NCBI RefSeq assembly: GCF_000001735.4
Contig: NC_003074.8
Coordinates: forward strand, 20,653,261 to 20,717,260
DNA length: 64,000 nucleotides
Source: Arabidopsis thaliana
Taxonomy: Eukaryota > Streptophyta > Magnoliopsida > Brassicales > Brassicaceae
Direction: 5' to 3'
Shown: positions 1-9,422 of the stretch, piece by piece
Layout: each line of letters begins with the position of its first letter
Numbering within the stretch: position 1 is the stretch's first letter
Position numbers and translations under genes: made by a program
Notes under the pieces: generated by a model
Databases searched by the model: none
What the model was told of the DNA's origin: nothing
What the model saw: only the letters and a program-made list of their open reading frames with translations

Positions 1-451
1 AACTTACAAAATAAGGCTTAAAAATCTTCTAATAAAGTGACAGTTAAAAGATTGATTTACTTCCAAAACTGTAAATTAATATATAATATATACTCCGAAT
101 TGTATTTCTTACCAAACATATGAATTTTATTATTGCAGAATATTTGAATATGAAATTTATGACTTGTTATATATGTATGTTTAGTCATACTTCTTTAACA
201 ATGACAATTTTTGTTCAAACTTTCTTCATTTAGTATATTCATTCATATACTTTGAAGGAAAAAATAGATATTTTCATAATTTATAATATATATTCATATG
301 TATGTTCTTGTCAATATATATTATTCATAATTTATTTACACAGACTAAATTCAATGCACTAATTAACGTTACCTAAACTAATCACCTCTCTTCTTCGGGG
401 TTATAAATAGCGAGCTTATAAGTTCTACTTAACCATTCCAGCCTAATTTAC
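1..451 (+). promoter_or_regulatory. Promoter region of S1-family copy 1
   Basis: AT-rich 5' flank of the first S1-type gene. A clean TATA box (TATAAATA) lies at 402-409, about 50 bases before the first ATG. Most of the segment is shared with the flanks of copies 2 and 3 (the opening bases recur near 6900, and 130-450 recurs near 10400-10735), so the promoter was duplicated together with the gene. No other gene is seen here. Confidence 0.7.
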
Positions 452-457
452 ATGACC

Positions 458-958
458 ATGGCTTCCATTACCAATTCTCATCTTACATTGTTGTTTCTAA
501 TCTCTTCTACTTTTATTATTTTTACGTTAGCACTAGAATTTTCAGATGTTACAGCAGAAGCACCAGACGGCTTCTTACCTTTAGCCAAAAAGCATGTTGT
601 AATTCGCAATACTGTAAAAAATGGAGAAGAGTTGAATATACATTGCAAATCCAGTGAAAATAATTTGGGGCATATCCATCTTAAACATGGGCATACTTGG
701 GATTTCAGATTTCTTGTTAACATATCAAAATCTACAAAATTTCGTTGTCATTTTTGGTGGTATGCAGGCAATAAGAAATTTTTTAATTACTGGTTTGATA
801 TATTTACAGTATCCAGAGATGATAAACCATCCGGAAGATATCCAGTTTGTCAAGAATGCATTTGGGATTTAAGCGATTACGGTCCTGAAGGCTATATTTA
901 TCGTATAAATCGTGATAAATCAGAGCCTTGGTGTTTTCCAATGGACGATGAACCCTAA
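458..958 (+). CDS. Plant self-incompatibility S1-family secreted protein, copy 1
   Basis: Intronless 166-aa protein of the S1/SPH (S-protein homologue) family: small secreted proteins of unknown role in Arabidopsis, related to the poppy pollen-inhibiting S determinant. A hydrophobic signal peptide covers about residues 9-26. The S1 core follows, with HTWDFRF (80-85), FRCHFWWYA (95-103) and a C-terminal CxxC (131-134). Cysteines are at 63, 97, 131, 134 and 159; Tyr148 stands where copies 2 and 3 have Cys, so one probable disulphide partner is missing. An in-frame ATG at 452 would add Met-Thr; 458 is preferred because it matches the starts of both paralogues. First of three tandem copies. Probably AT3G55665 or a neighbour of that name; the family call is firm, the locus number is from memory. 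Confidence 0.88.
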   Translation: MASITNSHLTLLFLISSTFIIFTLALEFSDVTAEAPDGFLPLAKKHVVIRNTVKNGEELNIHCKSSENNLGHIHLKHGHTWDFRFLVNISKSTKFRCHFWWYAGNKKFFNYWFDIFTVSRDDKPSGRYPVCQECIWDLSDYGPEGYIYRINRDKSEPWCFPMDDEP

Positions 959-1112
959 AAAAAAGAAAAAAATAGTCTTGTTCAACATATTTTATCTAAT
1001 AAATGTTGTCATTATAATTTATTGAATAAAATAATGTCATTAATACTATTCGAGCTCTCTTTAATTGAAGTGTTTATATCCACAAATGCAAAAAAAAAAA
1101 GAAAAGAAAAAG

Positions 1113-1148
<36 letters not shown>

Positions 1149-1284
1149 GTTTATGTTGATGAATCATTTGCAACCTAAGTTTCTAACCCTATGTGCCAAC
1201 TTTTTAGAATGTCGTTGTTCCAAATTTCAAAAGTCTAATGAATCTAAGAAACATGATGAGCTAATTAATCAATCCAAATTCTAA
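959..1284. other. 3' flank of S1 copy 1 with AT microsatellite
   Basis: Non-coding. It holds an (AT)n run at about 1115-1146 preceded by A-rich sequence. The rest is collinear with the flank downstream of copy 2 (8200-8500), which shows it belongs to the duplicated gene unit. It ends where the transposon stack begins. Confidence 0.7.
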
Positions 1285-1523
1285 AATCATCTTCAACAAG
1301 TCCTCAAACCCTCAAATTTGAGGGTATTTTGAATTCTAACAAGCCCTCATATCCTTATTTTTTAAGGGTGTGAATAATGCACTATTCACACCCTTAAAGT
1401 CTTTCTTATATTTCATTTTACTCCTTCTAATTTATATATCTTACGTATAGTTATATTCAATTCAATTATTTCAAATATAACCATATAATTCAAATACATT
1501 GAAATTAAAACTGAAATTATTAA

Positions 1524-2814
1524 GAAAAATTCTTTCTAATGCCCTTTTCATGATGCCACTTTTCAACTCTACCATTTTTTTAGCCATTTTTATTTTTATC
1601 CTTTTTAAAATTTTAATGACCATTTTACCCTTATTTGGAAATGTTTTAGGTTAACAAAATGAAATATTAATATTTTTCGCCTGAAATATTAATATTTTTT
1701 TGCCTAAAATATTCCAAAACAAATTTCCCGACAAAATTTTTTGAAAAAAAAAATTTCCTCCAAAATGTTTAAAAAGATTTACAAAGGATTTTAAAAGAGT
1801 TTAAAAAGATTTACAAAGGATTTTAAAAGAGTTTTAAAATATTTATAAGGGATTTTAAAAGGGTTTTAAAAAATTTACAAGAGATTTTAAAAGGGTTTTA
1901 AAAGATTTACAAGAGATTTTACAAGGTTTTAAAAGATTTACAAATGCTTTTTAAAGATTTTAAAAGGGTATAAAATTGTTTTAAAAATATTTTAAAATAT
2001 TTACAAGGGGTTTTAAAAGGGTTTTAAAAGATTTACAATGAACTTTAAAAGGGATTTCAAATATTTACAAGGGATTTTAAAGAGTTTTAAAAGATTTACA
2101 AAAGTTTTTAAATTTTTTTTAAAGGGTTTAAAAGTGTTTTAAAAGATTTACAAATGATTTTAAAAGAGTTTTAAAAGATTTACAAGAGATTTTTAAAGGG
2201 TTTAAAAGGATTTTAAAAGGGTTTAAAAGGGTTTTAAAAGATTTTTAAAGAATTTACAAGAAGACCCTTTAAAAACTCTCGTAAATCTTTTTAAAACCTT
2301 TTAAAATCCCTTGTAAATCTTTTAAACCCTTTTAAAATTTCTTGTAAATATTTTAAAAACCCTTTTAAAATTCCATGTAAATCTTTTAAAACCCTTTTAA
2401 AATCTCTTATAAATCTTTTTAAATCCTTTTAAAATTCCTTGTAAATATTTTAGTACCCTTTTAAAATCCATTGTAAATCTTTTAAAACCCTTTTAAAATC
2501 TCTTGTTAATCTATTTCCCGCAAAAACAAATTTGCAAGGAATTTTAAAAGCATTTTTTGGCGGAAAAAAATATTTGTTACGAAAAACAATTTGGCGAGAT
2601 TTTTTTTTTTGGCCGGAAATAGTTTGACGGAAATTTTTTTTTTTGGCGAGAAAAATAAATTTGGTGGGAAAATTTTAGTTTCCAATTACATGTTCATATT
2701 AAATAAGGATAATTTGGTCATTTTGTTCAAGAGAATGTATTTTTAAAAATGGACAACATAAAGAGGTATTGTTTAAAAGTGGTAGTAAAAAAAGGATAGT
2801 TTTGTAAATCTCCC
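1524..2814. mobile_element. Non-autonomous Mutator-like element (MULE) with fold-back interior
   Basis: Flanked by a perfect 9-bp direct repeat AATTATTAA (1515-1523 and 2815-2823), the size typical of Mutator-like elements. The subterminal arms are inverted relative to each other: left 1524-1735 resembles the reverse complement of 2600-2814, including the stretch around AATGACCATTTTACCC. The interior is a head-to-head array of short units (see 1771-2513). No coding sequence is seen. It is inserted in the outer TIR element and is therefore younger than it. Confidence 0.7.
1771..2513. repeat. Inverted array of ~30-bp units (large fold-back)
   Basis: Degenerate tandem units built from GATTTTAAAAGGGTTTTAAA and GATTTACAAG run in plus orientation from about 1771 to 2262. 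They then switch to the reverse complement (TTTTAAAACCC, CTTGTAAATC) from about 2263 to 2513. The turning point near 2262 has almost no spacer. A transcript would fold into a long imperfect hairpin. Confidence 0.75.
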
Positions 2815-3760
2815 AATTATTAATATAAAAGATATAATGTTTCGAAACAAAGTTTATACAACAATGATTTCACATTAAGCAATTTAACACACATTAAAAT
2901 TAACATTTCAATAATAATTATATACATGAACACACAAGTTTTTTTCTGTTTTTTTTTCTAATTTATATATAATTTCGTAGTAACATGTGAAGTTATTGCT
3001 TTTCTATATTTGTTCAGACATATTTTTTTTTAAAATATATGTTTTCTATTTTTTTATGAAGTTTTATCATTATGGGAAATTATTGTTAATATTGAGGCCT
3101 ATAATATAAATACAGATAAATTTTAGAAATAGATTTGAGGGTGTGTTGTTGGAGTAAGATCATCTCCAAGAGATACTGAACCCCTTCAAATATAAAGTTT
3201 TTATATATCCAAGAGATACTCTAATACTTCATAATTTAGAGTATTGAATAGTGATACTCCATACTTTAAATTTGAAGTATCATATTTTTTTATTTGCATT
3301 TTTAAGTTCCTAAAATTATATGTTTCATAAATAAGCATACAAATTACTTTGTTTATCATTTTAGTCCTTAAATTTTTATATATTCAAAATATTTCACATA
3401 TAGCTTATAAATTTAATTGTTACATATAAAATTAAATATATACCTTTCAAATAAAATTAAAATATTAATATTTTAAAATATAACATAGAATTAAAAACAA
3501 ATATTACACAACAAACTATTATATTAAAAATTTAATACAAAATCAAGCAACATAATTATAATAAAATTACATGAACACATATATAATACACAAATTACAA
3601 TATTACAACAATACTAATATTTAGGTAAATTTGAGTTAGTTATAAAATTTATATGGTTTTAAAATAATTATGAACAATATAAGGAGTATAATGCAAAATA
3701 CAAATTTTAAAAACTTTTAAAAACTTCATATTTGAAGTATACTCTTGGAGAAGAAACTTC

Positions 3761-4754
3761 AAATTTTTTTTGCGGGAAATAGATTTACAAGGAATTTTAA
3801 AAGTGTTTTAAAAGATTTACAAGGGATTTTAAAATGGTTTAAAAATGTTTACAAGAGATTTTAAAGGGCTTTAAAAGATTTATAAAGGTTTTTAAAGATT
3901 TTTAAAGGATTTAAAAGAGTTCTTAAAGATTTACAAGAGATTTTAAAAGTGTTTAACAAGATTTACAAGAGATTTTAAAAGGTTTTAATAAAATTTACAA
4001 GAGTTTTAAAAGGGTATTCTTGTAAATTCTTTAAAAATCTTTCAAAAATCCTTGTACATCTTTTAAAACCCTTTTAAAATTTCTTGTAAATGTTTTAAAA
4101 CCCTTTTAAAATCCCTTGTAAACCCTTTTAAAATCCCTTGTAAATCTTTTAAAACACTTTTAAACACTTTAATTTTTTTTTAAAAACTTTTGTAAATCTT
4201 TTAAAGCCCTTTAAAATCCTTTGTAAATATTTTAAAACCTTTTAAAATTCTTTGTAAATGTTTTAAAACCCTTTTAAAATCACTTGTAAATATTTTAAAA
4301 CCCTTTTAAAATCCCTTGTAAATCTTTTAAAATCCCTTTAAAATCCCTTGTAAATATTTTAAAATCCCTTGTAAATCTTTTAAAACTCTTTTAAAATCCC
4401 TAATAATTCTATTACCCGCCAAAAAAAAAAATTTTGCGGAAAAAATATTTTTGAAAAAAAGTTTTAGCGGGAAAATTTTTGTTTCGAATTTTGGCGGGAA
4501 TTATTTTTTTCGAAAATCTTTTGCGGGAAATTTTTTTTTTTGAAAATTTTTGGCTGGAAAATTTTAGCGAGAAATTTATTTTGAAATATTTTAGGCGAAA
4601 AATATTAATATTTCATTTTGTTAACCTAAAACAATTTCCAAATAGGGGTAAAATGGTCATTAAAAAATTAAAGATGGTAGAAATAAAAATGGCAAATAGG
4701 AAAAGGTAGAATTGATAAAGGGTACCGTGCAAAGGGCATTCTGAGCAATTATTC
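3761..4754. mobile_element. Second MULE-like fold-back copy, left end missing
   Basis: Same family as the element at 1524-2814. Its right end (4570-4754) is the reverse complement of the left end of that element, including the conserved stretches GGTAAAATGGTCATT and AAAGGGCATT. Plus-orientation units run from about 3780 to 4015 and minus-orientation units from about 4016 to 4400. A matching left terminal repeat and a target duplication were not found, so the left end appears lost. Confidence 0.6.
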
Positions 4755-5041
4755 ATTTTTTAAACCAATGAAACTCTTTTAAATCAATGATATTTGTAGA
4801 GAAAGTTGCCTTGCTCAACAGTCTTGCGTTCTTCAGAATGTATGTAGCCTCTTCTTTCTCTTCTTCCCTTTCCCAACGGTATCTTGTCCACACAAATGTC
4901 TCGAGGTGAGACAACAAACATTGAGGAACATTCTTTGGTTGATTCCATTTCCCGACAACCACACCATCTTTCCTAAATAAAGGCGCTTGCTGATGAGACC
5001 AAACACGAGACAAATGCAATTAGTGTATATCTCGTTATTAG
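4755..5041 (-). pseudogene. F-box/FBD-domain gene fragment, copy 2 (truncated)
   Basis: Read on the minus strand this encodes an FBD-domain piece: [20 protein letters not shown], then [12 protein letters not shown] and [14 protein letters not shown] is the C-terminal domain of many Arabidopsis F-box/LRR proteins. The expected tail of the domain (the CQLVF region) is absent; the reading is cut off beside the end of the MULE-like block at 4754. Upstream of the FBD part there is no LRR or F-box. It lies in the same orientation as copy 1 at 5142-5673, so the two look like a tandem duplication. The host gene is broken and I regard it as non-functional. Confidence 0.75.
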
Positions 5042-5141
5042 ACCAAAACTAATCGATCGTAAAATGTTAGCTAGCTGAATAATAATGAAATGTCTTACAC
5101 CAATGAGCTTAAGGATTGGTGTAATTTAGAGGCTCTAAGAG

Positions 5142-5673
5142 CTAAGGAGAGTCTGATCCAAGATAAGATGGATCAAATTTGAATACAAGCTGGCATGAAT
5201 TTGAAGTCCTGACCACACCATCCAATCCGTTGAGCACCTTAAGTCTCTCTTTCAACTTATTGAGCCCTTCCGATTCAATGGGATTTGTCGTGAAAGTTTC
5301 CTTCTTCAACCGTCTTCCGTTCTTGAGAATATATGTAGCTATTTCTTTCTCTTCTTCTCTTCCCCAATCCAATCTTCTCCACACAAATGTCTCTAATTGT
5401 GACAACAAACATTCAGGGACATCCTTTGGCTCATTCCATTTGCCGCTAACCAAACCATCTTTATGAAAATTCTGACTTCGCTGAGACCATAGTGTATATA
5501 TATAGAAACATTGTGATAACAAAGAACTCCGAAAGGTTACCTTCAAGGGTGATAAATTCAATAACAGACGTGTGACTGAAGTGAAAGATCCAAGAAACTT
5601 CTCAATGGTTATAGATGTAACTTCAGCGATATTTGCCTCAACCAACTCCGGCGCATTCAGCTGAATGTTCGCT
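5142..5673 (-). pseudogene. F-box/FBD-domain gene fragment, copy 1
   Basis: Minus-strand reading. It begins after a splice-acceptor-like TTTCCAG (about 5674-5680) with an LRR-linker stretch (AELVEANIAEV-type, then ITIEKFLGSFTSVTRLLLNL). The middle of the LRR region is missing, and the FBD domain follows (KDGLVSGKWNEPKDVPECLL, ETFVW, ATYILKNGRRLKKET, SCQLVF) to a stop at 5142. There is no F-box. The internal gap and the retained exon edge suggest that a genomic fragment was moved or copied, not a cDNA. It lies within the element 3158-5932. Function is unlikely. Confidence 0.78.
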
Positions 5674-6003
5674 GGAAATAAAATAATAGAGCTGAATATT
5701 TTTTTTTTTTAATCTAGTAAAGGAGGAAAAGAGACAAAAGATAGGGTTTTAATTATAAAATAAAATGAGGGTAAAAAAGACTTAATTGTTTTTGAAAAAC
5801 ATATTTGACTAATCTACAAGAAAAAGGAATAGATGGACAAATTTTTTTGTAGATATCCTTTAGATTTAATTTCCCCTACTTTATATTTGAAGTTTGCATA
5901 CTCTATATATGAAGTATCTCTTATAGATGCTCTAAGTGACCCTCAAACCCTTATTTTGAAGGTTTGCCACCTCTTAAAATGAGGGTCGTTGTTGGAGATG
6001 ATC

Positions 6004-6941
6004 TAACAAACTATTGTTTAAAAAAAAAGTTATATCTTATCTAATAAAAATGTTACCATCAAAATTAATTGAATAAAATAATACATTCGTGTGTTCAAAT
6101 GTGTAGTCGTTTCCTTTCTTTGAAGCGTTTATATATCACACAAGTCCTCTTTGTTTTAATTTCTTTGAAGTTCTTATATATCACATAAGCAAATTAAGGT
6201 TTCTAACTCTACCAGTTGTTTCTGACTGGTTTTCCAATTTCATGGAGATGCTTCCGAGTTTGTCTCAATCCAAGAAACATGACACCCAACGTATCATCCA
6301 AATTCTATATAATAAAAAAAACCGACAGGCAACAACCCCCACGTTTGAATCCTGTAGAGTGACATTTCAATCCTATTTTCAACTCCAATAGAAATCGATA
6401 CGCTTATATATGTTTACTTAGTCTTTATTTTCTTTTGCACCTTCAAAGTTTTGATGGTTGGTTTCTATTTTGCTTGTGAGTAGTTGAGTACTATATCACG
6501 CCGTGTTTCTGCTATCTTGCTCTCTCATTTATGTCTCTGTAGTTCTGTAGTTGTTAGTGATGACGATTCACCAATATAAAATTTATAATGTTAATCTTAC
6601 AAATTAAAATGTGTTAACCGTTTTTGCTTAAAATTGCCGTTGAACCATAAATTATAGAACAAGCAAGATTTAGTTGATTACAATATCTTTTTTTAGATAA
6701 GTAAGTCTATATGTTTAGTCAACCTTTCTTCGTTTAGATATATTCATATAATTATTTTTATATTCATATAATTACATGTGCATCGTATATATATATACCC
6801 CATACGCACACGGTGAATGGTCAGTAAACAAAATTTCTCTTTTTTTTTTTTTCTTTTTTTTTTGGTTGTCAATCCCAACAAACAAAATTTCTAAACCTAC
6901 AAAATAAGGCTTAAAAATCTTCTAATAAAGTCACGGTGATT
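6004..6941. other. Duplicated downstream flank of S1 copy 1
   Basis: Non-coding. 6050-6680 is collinear with 8520-9170 downstream of S1 copy 2 (for example the stretch with TTCAAATGTGTAGT and the stretch around GTGTTAACCG), marking the end of the duplicated unit. From about 6895 the sequence restarts with the same bases as position 1, which is the unit boundary. No gene is seen. Confidence 0.65.
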
Positions 6942-7255
6942 GGGCCTGTTCTTCTCCCAATCGCCGCGACTCAAGTTAGCGACTGAAAAAAGCACTGGAT
7001 TTATCTAATTAGTGTCGCTAAAGTTAAAGCAGCGACAGATAAAAAAAAGGCAACGGCATTAAATTCGAAAAAGAGATGTCGCCGGTGAACGCTGGTTTTT
7101 TCAGCGACTTCATCTCCATCGTTTATAAAACTAAAGTTGTCGCTGGTTTTCTCTGCCAGCTGTATTATGAGCCTATTCTTTTAATTATAAAGCATTTAAA
7201 CCTCTATTTTTCTGGTCGCTGTCGCTAATTGAGCGATTGAGGAAAGAACAGGCCC
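6942..7255. mobile_element. MITE (314 bp) with ~23-bp terminal inverted repeats
   Basis: The left end GGGCCTGTTCTTCTCCC and the reverse complement of the right end GGGCCTGTTCTTTCCTC match at 20 of the first 23 positions. The interior is relatively GC-rich, contains several CAGCGACA-like blocks and can fold back. The same site upstream of S1 copy 1 (position about 35-42) is uninterrupted, which proves insertion after duplication or loss in the other copy. No target duplication is clearly visible. A Harbinger- or hAT-type MITE is possible; the family is not assigned. Confidence 0.75.
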
Positions 7256-7699
7256 TAAAAGATTGATTTACTTCCAAAACTGTAAATTAATATATAATAT
7301 ATACTCCGAATAGTATTTCTTACCAAATATATGAATTGTATTACTTACCAAATATATGAATTGTATTTCTTATACAATTCCGGTCAAAATTACCATATAT
7401 ATGAATTGTATTTAACAATGACTAATGTCATATTTCTTTAACAATGACAATTTTGGTCAAACTTCCTTTTTTTTTCTTTTCCTGTCAAACTTCCTTCATT
7501 TTCAAGGGAAAAAAAATAGATATTTTCATAATTTATAATATATACTCATGTTCTTGCCAATATATATTATTCATAATTTAAATAACATAGACTAAATTCA
7601 ATGCACTTAATGTTACCTAAATTAATCACCTTTCTTCTACAGTAATAAATAGCGAGCTTATAAATTCTACCTAAACATTCTAGCCTAATTTACATAATC
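7256..7699 (+). promoter_or_regulatory. Promoter region of S1-family copy 2
   Basis: Collinear with 45-457 upstream of copy 1. The position of the TATA box has changed to TAATAAATA (7643-7651) instead of TATAAATA. A short local duplication around ATATATGAATTGTATT (7327-7410) is present here and not in copy 1. Confidence 0.6.
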
Positions 7700-8200
7700 A
7701 TGGCTTCCATTACTAATTCTCATCTTATATTATTGTTTATAATCTCTTCTACTTTTATTGTTTTTACGTTAGCATTAGATTTTTCAGATGTTCCAGCAGA
7801 AGCACCAGATGGCTTTTTACCTTTAGCCAAAAAGCATGTTGTAATTCGCAATACTGTAGAGAATGGAGAAGGGTTGAATATACATTGCAAATCCAGTGAG
7901 GATGATTTGGGACATATCCATCTTAAACATGGGCATACTTGGGATTTCAGGTTTCATGTTAACATGTCAAAATCTACAAAATTTCGTTGCCATTTTTGGT
8001 GGTATGCAGGCGGTAATGATTTTTTCAATTACTGGTTTGATATATTTAAAATATCTAGAGATGACAAACCATCAGGAAAATATCCTGTTTGCAAAGAATG
8101 CATTTGGGAGTTAAACCGATACGGTTTTGAAGGCTATATTTGTCGTATAAATCGTGATAAATCAGATCTTTGGTGTTTCTCGATGGACGATAAACCTTAA
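7700..8200 (+). CDS. Plant self-incompatibility S1-family secreted protein, copy 2
   Basis: Intronless, 166 aa, about 85 percent identical by eye to copy 1. Signal peptide at about residues 9-26, S1 core with HTWDFRFHVNM and FRCHFWWYA, then CKEC. All six family cysteines are present, including Cys148 in GYICRI. Start chosen at the MASITNSH methionine shared by all three copies. The duplicated unit continues to about 9190. A MITE lies about 445-760 bases upstream of the start. The role is unknown; the fold is that of small secreted ligands. Probably one of the AT3G5567x loci. Confidence 0.9.
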   Translation: MASITNSHLILLFIISSTFIVFTLALDFSDVPAEAPDGFLPLAKKHVVIRNTVENGEGLNIHCKSSEDDLGHIHLKHGHTWDFRFHVNMSKSTKFRCHFWWYAGGNDFFNYWFDIFKISRDDKPSGKYPVCKECIWELNRYGFEGYICRINRDKSDLWCFSMDDKP

Positions 8201-9284
8201 TAAAAAGAAAAAAAATATTATTGTTCAACATATTTTATCTAATAAATATTGTTATTAAAATTGATTGAATAAAATAATGTTATTGATACTATTCGAGCTC
8301 TCTTTAATCAAAATGTTTATATCCAAAAATGCCAAAAAAAAAAATCGTTTATGTTGTTGAATCCTTTGCAACCTAAGTTTCTAACTCTATGTGCCAACTT
8401 TTTAGAATGTGGTTGTTCCAAATTCCAAAAGTCTAATGAATCTAAGAAACGTGATGAGCTAATGAATCAAATTCCAAAAGTCTCTCCACTAACAAATTAT
8501 TGATTTTAAAAAAGAAAGCTATAAAAATGTTACCATCAAAATTGATTGAATAAAATAATACATTCATGATGTTCAAATGTGTAGTAGTTTCCGTTCTTTG
8601 AAGCGTTTATATATCACACAAGTCCTCTTTGAATTAACTTGAAATATATTTTTTCTGAATAAATCTCTTTGAAGTTTTTATATATCACATAAGCAAATTA
8701 AGGTTCCTAACTCTAACAGTTGTTTCTGACTGGTGTTCCAATTTCATGGAGATGCTTCCGAGTTCCTACATCACACACTCCATTAGGAGTCTCAATCCAA
8801 GAAAGATGATAGCCAACGTATCATCCAAATTCTATTAAAAAAAAGGCGACAGGCAAGAACCCCCACGTTTACATCTTGTAGAGTGGCAGTTCAATCCTAT
8901 TTTCAACTCCAATAGAAATCAATACGCTTATATATGTTTACCCAGTGTTTATTTTCTTTTGCAACCTTCAAAGTTTTGATGGGTTGTTTCTATTTTGCTT
9001 GTGAGTAGTTGAGTACTCTCTTGCTCTCTCATATATGTCTCTGTAGTTCTGTAGTTGTTAGTGATAACGATTCACCAATATAAAATTTATAATGTTAATC
9101 TTACAAATTAAAATGTGTTAACCGTTTTTGCTTAAAATTGCCGTTGAACCATAAATTATAAAAACAAACAAGATTTAGTTGATAACGATTACCAAATAAA
9201 CAACATATTACTACTCTTTCAATTTACGTGATTTCTAAAATTCATGGCTATTAGCCTATTACTACTCTTTCAATTTTATAAATG
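8201..9284. other. Duplicated downstream flank of S1 copy 2
   Basis: Non-coding. 8200-8480 matches 960-1270, and 8520-9170 matches 6050-6680, so this is the uninterrupted version of the flank that carries the transposon stack in copy 1. The junction near 8480-8515 is the empty site. Confidence 0.65.
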
Positions 9285-9422
9285 TGCCCGGTCACTGTCT
9301 CCTTTGTTTCTCATTCTCTGGAATCTAAACAACATCTTTTCTTTGACTGTGTATTTGATGATATTGTGCATTGGTTAGGTCACCTACGTCTAAAGCCAGG
9401 CTCAATACAATCTGTAAATTGA
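9285..9422 (+). mobile_element. LINE fragment (zf-RVT region)
   Basis: A short open stretch reads with the signature of the zinc-finger-like region after the reverse transcriptase of plant non-LTR retrotransposons: SLESKQHLFFDCVFDDIVHW, the usual form being ES..HLFF.C....VW. It is only about 46 codons long, ends in a stop, and no reverse transcriptase is present beside it. It is a relic. Confidence 0.55.

Larger units (their letters stand above)
3158..5932. mobile_element. Second TIR element, inserted in the outer element, carrying FBD gene fragments
   Basis: Ends are GATCATCTCCAAGAGATACT (left) and, reverse-complemented, GAGCATCTATAAGAGATACT (right), 17 of 20 bases alike. TAA flanks both ends (3155-3157 and 5933-5935), as expected for PIF/Harbinger-type insertion. 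It interrupts the right part of the outer element. Contents, left to right: AT-rich sequence, an inverted copy of the terminal motif near 3725-3757 (possibly the end of a smaller 600-bp element), a MULE-like fold-back block (3761-4754), two F-box/FBD gene fragments (4755-5673) and non-coding sequence. Whether the gene fragments were captured by this element or trapped by nested events cannot be decided from one copy. Confidence 0.55.
1285..6003. mobile_element. Outer TIR DNA transposon (host of a nested stack)
   Basis: The left end reads AATCATCTTCAACAAG and the right end, reverse-complemented, reads GATCATCTCCAACAAC. TAA lies directly outside both ends (1282-1284 and 6004-6006), which fits the 3-bp target duplication of PIF/Harbinger elements. 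The corresponding place downstream of S1 copy 2 (about 8480-8515) lacks the insertion. The element's own sequence is only about 640 bp; the rest is two later insertions, at 1524-2814 and 3158-5932. No transposase coding is visible, so it is non-autonomous. Superfamily is inferred from the TSD length and ends only. Confidence 0.6.

Noticed and set aside
1771-2513. CRISPR-like or satellite array because of regularly repeated ~30-bp units
   Set aside because: The units are degenerate, have no unique spacers, flip orientation in the middle and lie inside a transposon with a target duplication in a plant nuclear genome.
3158-3757. A separate 600-bp MITE instead of the left part of the 2.8-kb element
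   Set aside because: An inverted terminal-like motif exists near 3725-3757, but TAA duplications fit the larger span better; kept only as an alternative in the entry.
5179-5466. 95-aa plus-strand open frame
   Set aside because: It is the antisense shadow of the FBD gene fragment on the minus strand.
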